DNA from: Chitinophaga filiformis
Lineage (GTDB): Bacteria > Bacteroidota > Bacteroidia > Chitinophagales > Chitinophagaceae
DNA: 64,000 bases
Direction of reading: 5' to 3'
Assembly (NCBI RefSeq): GCF_900102545.1
Contig: NZ_FNBN01000009.1
Location: forward strand, 248,001 to 312,000
The translations under genes were made by a program, and so were the position numbers. The notes under the pieces were generated by a model, which worked only from the letters and a program-made list of their open reading frames with translations, had not been told where the DNA came from and did not search any database. This document shows, piece after piece, positions 52,076-60,364 of the stretch. The number at the start of each line of letters is the position of its first letter. Positions within the stretch are counted from its first letter, which is position 1.

Positions 52076-53530
52076 ATGAAGATCAATTCCACCAGAGCCA
52101 ACTGTTTGCTCCTGCGCCGTTTTGCGGCCCCTTTAACTGTAGCCTTGTTAACCGCCATGCTTGTAGTCACGGGATGTAAAAAAGATGACCACCATCAATC
52201 GAATGTCGTGGATTCAAAACTCATTGCTGACGGTCTGGTCTCTCCATTGGGAGTAGTAACAGCGCCAGACGACAGTAAACGGCTATTTATTATTGACCAG
52301 ATCGGAAAGATCTGGATTGTTGATGCCAACGGAACTAAAATGCCGACACCTTTTCTTGATGTGAGCAGTAAATTAGTACCCCTGAGCCCCGGTTATGATG
52401 AACGTGGATTGCTGGGACTTGCTTTCCATCCGGATTACAAGAACAACGGTAAGTTCTACATTTATTACACATTGCCTCCACGTCCCGGTGGTCCTGAAGG
52501 CGGTGGTAGCTGGAACAACCTCAGTCGCATTGCAGAATTCAAAGTAGACCCCGGTAATCCTAATATGGCTAATATGAGCTCAGAAAGGGTGTTACTGGAC
52601 CTGGACGATCCACAGAGTAATCACAACGGTGGTACCCTTGCATTCGGCTGGGACGGTTACCTGTACATTTCCATTGGTGATGGCGGTGGTGCCGACGACG
52701 TAGCGCCAGGTCACGTGGAAGACTGGTATAAAACAAACGCGGGTGGTAACGGACAGGATATTGAAGCCAACCTGTTTGGGAATGTCCTCCGTCTTGATGT
52801 AAACTCAGGAGATCCTTATGGTATTCCAGCCGACAATCCGTTTGTAGGTAAGCCAGGTAAGGATGAGATCTGGGCTTATGGCTTCCGCAATCCTTATCGT
52901 TTCTCTTTCGACATGGGTGGCGGACACTGGATGTACCTGGGTGATGCCGGTCAGGTATTGTATGAAGAAATTGACGTGGTAACTAAAGGTGGTAACTACG
53001 GATGGAATGTAAAAGAAGGCACACACTGTTTTAATGCAGCAGATAATGAAAAGGAATTGCCCGGAGGATGCCCCACGATGGATAATTTGGGTAATAAGCT
53101 CATTGATCCGGTGATTGAATTGAATAACGCTGAAAATCCTAAGGGAGGGATCGCTATTACTATCATAGGTGGTAACGTATACCGTGGAAAAGCTATGCCA
53201 TGGCTTTCCGGTAAGTATATCTTCGGTTCCTTTGCCCGCTCAGAAGGTAAGGCGGATGCAGAATTGTTCATGGCCACTCCTGGTGGCCTAAACGGTGGAT
53301 TATGGAATTTTGAAGAACTGACGCTGAAGAACTATCCGGACAATCTGAAGCATTACCTGAAAGGTTTTGGACAGGATTGGAGTGGTGAACTGTATATAGC
53401 TGTTTCCGGCATGCTGGGCCCTTCTGGCAATACCGGTCAGATCTGGAAACTTGTTCCGGGTAAGAAAAATGATAATAACAACAATGGTCATGGAGGAATG
53501 GGAGACGATAATGGTAATGGCGACTACTAA
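52076..53530 (+). CDS. PQQ-dependent sugar (glucose/sorbosone) dehydrogenase-like lipoprotein
   Basis: 484 aa. Lipoprotein signal LLTAMLVVTGC (Cys about residue 35). A six-bladed beta-propeller follows: LVSPLGVVTAPDDSKRLFI, DERGLLGLAFHPDYKNNGK, NHNGGTLAFGWDGYLYISIG, IWAYGFRNPYRFSFD and GGNYGWNVKEG. These are hallmarks of the glucose/sorbosone dehydrogenase superfamily; the His in FHPDY and Arg in FRNPYR belong to the PQQ/active-site face. The C-terminus is a low-complexity Asn/Gly/Asp tail. It probably oxidises sugars or aldoses at the outer membrane, if PQQ is available. It is not clearly tied to the glycan cluster. Confidence 0.9.
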   Translation: MKINSTRANCLLLRRFAAPLTVALLTAMLVVTGCKKDDHHQSNVVDSKLIADGLVSPLGVVTAPDDSKRLFIIDQIGKIWIVDANGTKMPTPFLDVSSKLVPLSPGYDERGLLGLAFHPDYKNNGKFYIYYTLPPRPGGPEGGGSWNNLSRIAEFKVDPGNPNMANMSSERVLLDLDDPQSNHNGGTLAFGWDGYLYISIGDGGGADDVAPGHVEDWYKTNAGGNGQDIEANLFGNVLRLDVNSGDPYGIPADNPFVGKPGKDEIWAYGFRNPYRFSFDMGGGHWMYLGDAGQVLYEEIDVVTKGGNYGWNVKEGTHCFNAADNEKELPGGCPTMDNLGNKLIDPVIELNNAENPKGGIAITIIGGNVYRGKAMPWLSGKYIFGSFARSEGKADAELFMATPGGLNGGLWNFEELTLKNYPDNLKHYLKGFGQDWSGELYIAVSGMLGPSGNTGQIWKLVPGKKNDNNNNGHGGMGDDNGNGDY

Positions 53531-53560
53531 GCAAGCAAATTTTTTCCATTTTAAGTCAAA

Positions 53561-53597
53561 CAGAAGAGGGGCTCCATACTTTGGGAGCCTTCTTCTG
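53561..53597 (+). terminator. Terminator of the sugar-dehydrogenase gene
   Basis: CAGAAGAGGGGCTCC (53561-53575) pairs with 53583-53597 with one bulged G and one G-U pair; loop ATACTTT. Confidence 0.75.
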
Positions 53598-53769
53598 CTT
53601 ATGTAATCCTCTTCAGACAAAGAGAATTTTAAGACCCTGTTGAAAGCGGACACCCCGTGTATCAAAAGCGGACAATATGACTGTGCCGGACAATCTGAAC
53701 TGATTGATAATCATCTGTAAATGAAACTGTCATTATTTTTGTGCCAGTCAGCACAGTAAGTTCATTGTT

Positions 53770-56166
53770 ATGATCAAAAACTACTTCAAAACCGCCATCA
53801 GGAACCTATTACGTAATAAAGTCTATTCTGTCATCAATATCCTCGGACTAAGCATCGGCTTAGCATGCGGAATGTTGATCATCTTATATGTGAAAGATGA
53901 AGTCAGTTACGATAGGTTTCACCAGCAGCTGAACAGCATTTATCGTATTGGCATAAAGACCTATGATAAGGATGGAAAGATGGACAGCAAGGGTGGATAC
54001 ACAGGTTATTTGCAGGGGCCCCGCTTTACCGCCAATATTCCGGAGATCAAAACATTTGTACGTGTGCAGAGCGATATGCGGGATGTGAAAGTGGGTACAG
54101 AGATTAAGTCGCAGGAAATACACCGGGTAGATTCCAGTTTCTTCTCCGTTTTTTCTTTTCCCCTGTTAAGTGGTAATCCACAAACGGCATTGCGGGAGCC
54201 TAATTCAATCGTGATCAATGAAGATGTGGCAAAGAAACTATTTGGCACCACCGAAGCCCTGGGTAAAACCATTATGATGAAAGGAGCGGCTGAGGACTTC
54301 AAACCCTATACCGTAACTGGTGTTGCGAAAAGATCTCCGCAGAATTCCTCTTTGAAGTTTAAGATCTTAATGCCGATAAGGCCCTCGGCAGCAGAGGAGG
54401 CTAATGATGACAATTGGTTCAACTTCTTTCTGAATACTTTCGTCTTGTTACAGCCCGGCACAGATGCTGCGCAGGTTGAAGCAAAGATCAGGCAGTTCTA
54501 TAAAAGGGATGCTGCTGAAGCTTTGAAAAAGCAGGAGGAAACATATGGTCCTGCCGGTACTGTTGAATATCACCTGCAGTCTTTGCCGGATCTGCATCTT
54601 AGCCGCGATTACAGGGCAGATAACGGACTCACAAACGCCAGCGATCCAATTTACTCCTATATTCTCTCCGGTATTGCATTATTTGTTTTGCTGATTGCCT
54701 GCATCAATTTTGTAAACCTGACTATCGCGCGTTCACTCAAACGCGCAAAGGAAATAGGTATCCGCAAAGTAGTAGGTGGCGACAGAAAACAACTGATGAT
54801 GCAGTTTATGGGCGAATCTTTTATTCTCAGCTTTACTGCGTTTATCCTGGCGCTTGTAATGGTGCAACTCTCATTACCTGTGTTCAATGACCTGGCAAAC
54901 AAAGCACTGGCTCTGGAATATTTGTTCGATACGAAGCTGGTAGGAGGATATATTCTGCTGTTCCTTGGTACGAGCCTGCTGGCCGGTTTTTATCCTTCTC
55001 TGATATTGTCGGGTTATAATCCGGTGAAGGTGCTGTATAACCGCTTCACTTTATCTGGTAAGAATTATCTGCAAAAGGGACTGGTTGTTTTCCAATTCAC
55101 ACTTGCGTCCTTTTTAATCATTGGTACCATCACTATTTACAAGCAGTTTAGCTATCTGACAAATGAAAAGCTGGGATATGATGATACACATCTTGTAATA
55201 GTCCGCCATAATGGAATAACCCGTCAGCCAGCAGAACATCTCAGGGCTGAATTGATGAAAAGTCCGGCAGTGGCAGATGTCACTTTCAGGAGTGGCGGTG
55301 ACTGGATCAGATCTGCGAAGGTGAACGGAGAAACTACGATGGACTTTGTATACGAAACAATAGATGAGAATTATTTGCCGCTGTTGAAGGTCCCAGTGAT
55401 CAAAGGGCGTAATTTTTCAAAGGCATTCCCATCCGATTCTGCGCACTCGGTGATAGTGAACGAGGCCTTTGTAAAGCAGGCAGGATGGAGCGATGCAATA
55501 GGGCAGGAGGTGAATTTCTGGTTCCAGGGAGAAAAGTATACGGTCATAGGAGTGACAAGAGATTATCATTATGGCGACATGACGCAGAAGATAGGCCCGC
55601 AACTGTTTACTATGAAGTATGCCAACCAATACGGCGGTACTTTTATCAAATTACATCCGAATAGTGAGACGGCTGCACTGGCTCACATAGAGAAGACATT
55701 TAAACAGATCTTTCCGTTGAGTCCCTATGAATATGTATTTAAGGATGTTGAAAACCGTCAGCGGTACGATGCAGAAGCCAGGTGGAAACAGATCATCCTG
55801 CTGAGTGCTATACTGACAATCTTCGTTTCCTGTATCGGTTTATTCGGACTGTCAGTACTATCTGCAGAAAAGAGAACGAAAGAGATTGGTATCCGCAAAG
55901 TACTGGGCGCTTCAGTAGCCTCGGTAGTTACTATCTTATCAAAAGATTTTCTGAAGCTCGTTATTATCTCGCTGATACTGGCTATGCCTGTAGCATATTA
56001 TGCAGGAAACAGGTGGCTGGAAAACTATCCATACCGCATTACGCTCAACTGGTGGATGTTTGCCACAGCTGCTTTACTGGTGGCCACTATTGCATTGGCA
56101 ACCGTGAGTTTCCACGCAGTAAAGGCGGCTGTAGCTGATCCGGTGAAAAGCCTGAAAAGAGAGTAA
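53770..56166 (+). CDS. FtsX/MacB-type ABC transporter permease
   Basis: 798 aa. TM1 is at about 18-40 (SVINILGLSIGLACGMLIIL). A periplasmic MacB-PCD domain covers about 45-285. The first FtsX domain covers about 290-425 (SGIALFVLLIACINFVNLTI, AKEIGIRKVVGGDRKQLM). A second TM and periplasmic block covers about 430-670. The second FtsX domain covers about 680-795 (FGLSVLSAEKRTKEIGIRKV). This duplicated layout is the usual Bacteroidota permease of antibiotic-resistance or lipoprotein-export type. Its ATPase is not encoded here. A TATTTTTG box at 53734-53741 may be its -7 element. It ends 5 bp from the convergent TPR gene. Confidence 0.93.
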   Translation: MIKNYFKTAIRNLLRNKVYSVINILGLSIGLACGMLIILYVKDEVSYDRFHQQLNSIYRIGIKTYDKDGKMDSKGGYTGYLQGPRFTANIPEIKTFVRVQSDMRDVKVGTEIKSQEIHRVDSSFFSVFSFPLLSGNPQTALREPNSIVINEDVAKKLFGTTEALGKTIMMKGAAEDFKPYTVTGVAKRSPQNSSLKFKILMPIRPSAAEEANDDNWFNFFLNTFVLLQPGTDAAQVEAKIRQFYKRDAAEALKKQEETYGPAGTVEYHLQSLPDLHLSRDYRADNGLTNASDPIYSYILSGIALFVLLIACINFVNLTIARSLKRAKEIGIRKVVGGDRKQLMMQFMGESFILSFTAFILALVMVQLSLPVFNDLANKALALEYLFDTKLVGGYILLFLGTSLLAGFYPSLILSGYNPVKVLYNRFTLSGKNYLQKGLVVFQFTLASFLIIGTITIYKQFSYLTNEKLGYDDTHLVIVRHNGITRQPAEHLRAELMKSPAVADVTFRSGGDWIRSAKVNGETTMDFVYETIDENYLPLLKVPVIKGRNFSKAFPSDSAHSVIVNEAFVKQAGWSDAIGQEVNFWFQGEKYTVIGVTRDYHYGDMTQKIGPQLFTMKYANQYGGTFIKLHPNSETAALAHIEKTFKQIFPLSPYEYVFKDVENRQRYDAEARWKQIILLSAILTIFVSCIGLFGLSVLSAEKRTKEIGIRKVLGASVASVVTILSKDFLKLVIISLILAMPVAYYAGNRWLENYPYRITLNWWMFATAALLVATIALATVSFHAVKAAVADPVKSLKRE

Positions 56167-56171
56167 GTGGT

Positions 56172-58010
56172 TTAGTGCTTACTCAATGGGTCGGCCTCCC
56201 GGAAACATGTTTGTATCTGGCTGGCGGAAAGGAGATGCAGTTGTTTTATAGCAGGGAGCGTGGTATCATATCCACTAATCTCCCGTTGATGTGTTCCCAT
56301 CCAGGTCAGGGCATTCTCCAGGATCATCCTGTTGGCCATGCCATGGCCTGAAATCCCGACAGTGGAAACAAGCTTACCGAAGATGAACAGGGGAAAGTCT
56401 GCACAGACAATCTCAGACAGCTTGGCACGGTATTCCCGCTCGCTGCTGGGTGCTTTTTCAAAGTCTTTTGCAAAATAGAGCTGGTCAATACTATGCCTGC
56501 CCTCATGGGCAAAAATGGAAGCATCTTCCTCTTTTCTCTCAAGGGTATTCATGAACTGTAATTGCAGATCGCTGCCGCGTAAACCCCGTCTGTACAGCGT
56601 AGCATACAGGCTGTCCATCTCGTTTAAGCGCAGGCGTATATTGATACCGTTCAGGAGTGTGGCGGTGTCGGGTGTGGCTGCATTGGCAGTGGCTTTTTCA
56701 AAAATAGATAACTGCTCTTTGCGTACAGTGCTGTCGGTGACTAATGTCCAGGCTTCCACAGGTTCTCTCATATATGCTTCTCGTACCCTGTAAATAGTAT
56801 CATTTACTGACCATCCGCCATTGCCGGATCTTTTGTTGGAAAGCCAGCTGATGAATCCATTGGAGGTCATCAGGTCTATCTCAATAAATGTAAGCGATGC
56901 CTTATACCCGTATTGCAATACATCCTTACGGGTAATATTGACAATATGCCCCAGGCAGATCTCTTTTGCATGAAAGCTGGATGTAGTGCCAAGAAAGCCC
57001 ATTGTACCAAATCGTGGTTGCATCACTTCAAGGAATTTCTCAAATGTGAGAGAATCTTTCCCTGCGGATAAATGAAGGTCGTTCAGTACTCCTGCGCAAA
57101 GCGTCATGACCTGTCGTTCAAAGAGACTGTCATTGGCGGCATGTACAGCAATCTGACGATAGTAGTTGTCTGTTAACGTGCCTATTTCCTGCAGGTATCT
57201 GGCGTAAATGGGAATGTCCCGCTGCGAAGGTGTTGCCAGTAGTGCCGCATGCTCATAAAGGCCTGATTTAGCCAGCGCCTGGGCTACCTGTTCTCTTTCA
57301 TTAGCGGAAAGCTTGTTGTCTTTCCAATGTGGTAATATCGTGGATAATATCCTTGCTGGTTCCTTCAGATACGCATAGGCACTGTCTGCCGTTACGAAAT
57401 GAAAATAAGCACTCCATCCAGTCAGCACTAAACGGCCGTCTTTCTTAAGAATGCCTGTTCCCACCAGCAGTTTTGCTGCCTGCGGATGTCCCGGTGTCTT
57501 TTGCAGTACTTCCCTGAGTAGCTTGCCTGCTGTGTTCAATAGCGTGATATCAGGATGTTGATTATTTTTTGAAGAAAGATAAACAGTGTTGGCATAGGCG
57601 ATGGCTGCATCCCTGTATTCAACAGGCGTAGCGGCAAACTGCAGCGCCTTACCGGCTGCCGCTAATGCAGCCGGATAACGCTGCGCTTCCGCGGCTATAT
57701 TACTGAGCGCTACAAGAGAAGCATTGCCGCTTCCTCGAGTAGCCAGTGCGCTGTCAATACGCCTGATGGCAAGGTCATAATCATGATGGAATTGCCAGTC
57801 CCGTAGGCCCAGGGTACGATACACTTTAGCGCTGTCGCTGGCATTGGTATTTGGATCACGCAGGATATCCCTCAGAATGGCGGCTGAACCATTTAGATCA
57901 AAGGTCATGAATGTCCGGCCTGCCTTTTCCCACAGCAGATTTGTTTGTTGCGCCGGAGAAAGGGAAGGTACCAGGTAAAGGAGTAAAAATAATGTGATGA
58001 TACGTTTCAT
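56172..58010 (-). CDS. Exported TPR protein with HEGRH gluzincin-like motif
   Basis: 612 aa. Signal peptide FLLLYLVPSLSPAQQ. Residues about 25-330 are helical repeats of TPR type (AKVYRTLGLRDWQFHHDYDL, LVALSNIAAEAQRYPAALAA, AKSGLYEHAALLATPSQRD). Near residue 500 is FAHEGRHSID, an HExxH zinc site. EYRAKLSEIVCAD follows about 25 residues later and can supply the third Glu ligand. I know no family name. A periplasmic metalloprotease attached to a repeat scaffold is the reading. It follows the AraC gene by 59 bp on the same strand. Confidence 0.75.
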   Translation of the reverse strand: MKRIITLFLLLYLVPSLSPAQQTNLLWEKAGRTFMTFDLNGSAAILRDILRDPNTNASDSAKVYRTLGLRDWQFHHDYDLAIRRIDSALATRGSGNASLVALSNIAAEAQRYPAALAAAGKALQFAATPVEYRDAAIAYANTVYLSSKNNQHPDITLLNTAGKLLREVLQKTPGHPQAAKLLVGTGILKKDGRLVLTGWSAYFHFVTADSAYAYLKEPARILSTILPHWKDNKLSANEREQVAQALAKSGLYEHAALLATPSQRDIPIYARYLQEIGTLTDNYYRQIAVHAANDSLFERQVMTLCAGVLNDLHLSAGKDSLTFEKFLEVMQPRFGTMGFLGTTSSFHAKEICLGHIVNITRKDVLQYGYKASLTFIEIDLMTSNGFISWLSNKRSGNGGWSVNDTIYRVREAYMREPVEAWTLVTDSTVRKEQLSIFEKATANAATPDTATLLNGINIRLRLNEMDSLYATLYRRGLRGSDLQLQFMNTLERKEEDASIFAHEGRHSIDQLYFAKDFEKAPSSEREYRAKLSEIVCADFPLFIFGKLVSTVGISGHGMANRMILENALTWMGTHQREISGYDTTLPAIKQLHLLSASQIQTCFREADPLSKH

Positions 58011-58069
58011 GTTTTACAGGATCTTACTTACAAAGTAAGCACTCCCGTAAAGGACAAACTTGTACAGAA

Positions 58070-58864
58070 CTAACCTTTTACAGTTTTGTTGAAGTCGCGG
58101 GGAGAAACACCGAAATAGCTCTTGAAACTGCGACTGAAATGGCTTTGATCGTAGAATCCGCTGCTGTAGCCGATACGGGTCAGGTTCTCCTGGCCAGCTA
58201 CAATGCTGTTGGCGGCCTTCTCCAGTCGTACCCGTGTGATATATTCTGACAGGCGCAGGCCCGTTTTTTCCTTGAACTTTCGCAGCAGGTACACGGGGTG
58301 AATATTCACTTCCGCTGCAAGTACATTCACCAGGTGCTGATCATCGGGCATATCATTGATACGGTCGGTGATGGTTTTGATCCATGCTGCCTGTCCATAC
58401 TTCGAAAGGGCATCCTGCTCAAACAGGCTGGTAACGATCTCGAAAGACAGCATATCCAGCGTATCAGCAGTATGTCCTTTGAGGAAACGGTAATGCAGCA
58501 GGAAGAGATCAAGGAAAGATTGTTTGAACACCATGGTATGGTGTGCCTTCCGCTGCCGGTCAAACAGGTCGCTGATGTTATGCTTCAGTTCAAGGTTGAA
58601 GCACTTTCCCGGCTTGTCATCAAAGATATTGGCATGTTCATGGTCGTCGGGCCGGAAGATGGAATGCCCACCGGCGATCATAGTATCCCCTTTGCTGCCC
58701 TTTTCGATATAGTTGCCTTCCAGCAGCAGGCTGAGATAAGGGTTTTCGTGATGATGTCTGGGCAGGGTAGTAGCGGAGGTATATACAGTCAGCGTGAGAT
58801 TGAAATGCTTCAGCTCAAGCTTGTGGACCGTATTGCCATAGTATTTACCGTCGGTTAACAACAT
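58070..58864 (-). CDS. AraC-family transcriptional regulator
   Basis: 264 aa. The N-terminal cupin-like region is about 10-130 (TLTVYTSATTLPRHHHENPY, LLLEGNYIEKGSKGDTMIAG, FRPDDHEHANIFDDK). The C-terminal double HTH is about 165-262: LAAEVNIHPVYLLRKFKEKT and TRIGYSSGFYDQSHFSRSFK, YFGVSPRDF. The His-rich cupin suggests metal or small-molecule sensing. It starts 13 bp after the HxlR gene, so they are co-transcribed, and it may control the TPR-protease gene below. Confidence 0.92.
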   Translation of the reverse strand: MLLTDGKYYGNTVHKLELKHFNLTLTVYTSATTLPRHHHENPYLSLLLEGNYIEKGSKGDTMIAGGHSIFRPDDHEHANIFDDKPGKCFNLELKHNISDLFDRQRKAHHTMVFKQSFLDLFLLHYRFLKGHTADTLDMLSFEIVTSLFEQDALSKYGQAAWIKTITDRINDMPDDQHLVNVLAAEVNIHPVYLLRKFKEKTGLRLSEYITRVRLEKAANSIVAGQENLTRIGYSSGFYDQSHFSRSFKSYFGVSPRDFNKTVKG

Positions 58865-58877
58865 GATGATGTGGTGT

Positions 58878-59306
58878 TTAAGATGCTGCCTGTGCAGCTT
58901 CCTTCATACGTTTTTTGATATTGGCCTTGTGCATGGTGCCCCATTCACGTAACGCAATCAACACATTTTTCAGGGTATCGCTATAATCCGTCAGTTTATA
59001 CTCCACTATCACAGGAGACGCTACCTGCACCGTGCGGACAAGAAAACCATTCAGTTCAAGGTCTTTCAGTTCGTTGGACAATACCCTGGCGGAAATGCCT
59101 TCTACCCGGCGTTGCAGTTCATTGAACCTGGTAAATCCTTCAGAGAGGGCAATGATGATCCTTAACTTCCATTTCCCGCCTATTACATACAGGGCATCGC
59201 CCACTGCTGTTAAGGCAGCAGAACATTCCGAGGAGCCCATCTTGATTTTACCACCTGTCTGGTCCTCGGTTTCACATTTAAAGTCTTCAAAACTTGCCTG
59301 ATCCAT
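58878..59306 (-). CDS. HxlR-family transcriptional regulator (second in window)
   Basis: 142 aa. Winged-helix core: CSAALTAVGDALYVIGGKWK (about 28-47), IALSEGFTRFNELQRRVEGI, SARVLSNELKDLELNGFLV and VEYKLTDYSDTLKNVL. Cys28 is in the usual sensing position for this family. A palindrome ACTAA-N7-TTAGT lies directly upstream. The gene precedes the AraC regulator by 13 bp and follows the membrane-protein gene by 46 bp. Confidence 0.92.
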   Translation of the reverse strand: MDQASFEDFKCETEDQTGGKIKMGSSECSAALTAVGDALYVIGGKWKLRIIIALSEGFTRFNELQRRVEGISARVLSNELKDLELNGFLVRTVQVASPVIVEYKLTDYSDTLKNVLIALREWGTMHKANIKKRMKEAAQAAS

Positions 59307-59333
59307 GGTATCACATTTAAGTGCTCCAAAGGT

Positions 59334-59350
59334 ACTAACTTTTTATTAGT
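59334..59350. promoter_or_regulatory. Candidate HxlR autoregulatory operator
   Basis: ACTAA-CTTTTTA-TTAGT palindrome 28-44 bp upstream of the HxlR start. It overlaps a minus-strand TACCTTTG -7 box (59334-59327), although no TTG is seen at the -33 position. Confidence 0.45.
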
Positions 59351-59352
59351 GG

Positions 59353-60342
59353 TTAGCATTTTATGTCGTACAGCATTCTGCCGGGGCGTCCGTTCCGCTT
59401 GCGTATAAAATGCAGTTCTACCTCATTGCCGGACTGTACCCTGGTACCCAGGTTCTCGATAGGTCTGACAAGGTATAGCCTGTCGCCAATCCTGTAGTAG
59501 ACGTCGCCCGTACCCCGGTTGGGCCGCATGGTGGAGAGGATCTCGGTTACCTTACCCCGGATGACGATCTTACTTTCGGCCTGGGAGTAGCTGTTATACA
59601 CGTAATAGGCAGGAGTAGCCAGTAAAAAGAAGATGAGATAAATGGCAGCAATGACGATGTACAGGTTGGAATAATATCCCCGGGCAATTGCGCCCAGCAA
59701 TAGTATCAGGGCAAGGCCGGTACAGCCGGTGAGAAATAGTTTTACCAGTGTGGATTGTTTCTCCTTTATCAGCTGTTGGTCATCGTTAGAGATCCTGGCG
59801 GTGCTTTCCCGGAAGGAGGTATGCGGGTATTCTGCTTTCAGGAGGATATTGCCTGCTTTGCTGACGTGCAGTACCACTTCCTGACCGGCCAGTCCATTGA
59901 TACTTCTGATAATTGCCGGGTGGTAAGTGTTTCGCTGTTCGTAAAAGAAGCTTTTATCCGGCAGGGCGGCTTTCACATCGATAATTTCATTGGTGGCGGT
60001 AATGTACTGAAGTTCGCCTTTGGAGGTGGCGTGAAGTAGTTTTATCCGTATGCGGAGCAGGCGTTTTTTCCCGGTTTGCAGGCCTGCTCTGATAATGCTC
60101 CGCTGTTTCAGGGCGCTGCGCCACATAAAGAAGCAGATGCCCATCACGATTCCCCAGGCGGCGGAAACAGGGATATAAAGCACTGCATGTCGTCCGCAGG
60201 CAGCCATTAGCAACAGGGAAGCCAGTACCAGGGTAACAGCAGTGAACAGTAATAACAGCAGCCACCGTATGCCGGTGATCCTCGCTGCGGTTTTGAGGAG
60301 CCGGATGTCTTCATTGGTAAGAGGGGTTTCTTCCTGTATCAT
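59353..60342 (-). CDS. Hypothetical four-span membrane protein
   Basis: 329 aa. Hydrophobic spans are at about 25-48, 54-73 (VSAAWGIVMGICFFMW), 198-217 (LFLTGCTGLALILLLGAI) and 226-248 (YIVIAAIYLIFFLLATPAYY). Two soluble segments, about 80-190 and 250-329, are beta-rich (KIVIRGKVTEILSTMRP, VYYRIGDRLYLVRPIENLGT), like OB-type or DUF3592-like domains. No catalytic motif. It starts 22 bp after the minus-strand permease, so it may be an accessory subunit of that transporter. Confidence 0.72.
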   Translation of the reverse strand: MIQEETPLTNEDIRLLKTAARITGIRWLLLLLFTAVTLVLASLLLMAACGRHAVLYIPVSAAWGIVMGICFFMWRSALKQRSIIRAGLQTGKKRLLRIRIKLLHATSKGELQYITATNEIIDVKAALPDKSFFYEQRNTYHPAIIRSINGLAGQEVVLHVSKAGNILLKAEYPHTSFRESTARISNDDQQLIKEKQSTLVKLFLTGCTGLALILLLGAIARGYYSNLYIVIAAIYLIFFLLATPAYYVYNSYSQAESKIVIRGKVTEILSTMRPNRGTGDVYYRIGDRLYLVRPIENLGTRVQSGNEVELHFIRKRNGRPGRMLYDIKC

Positions 60343-60364
60343 GTATCTAAGGTAGAGAAAAAGG

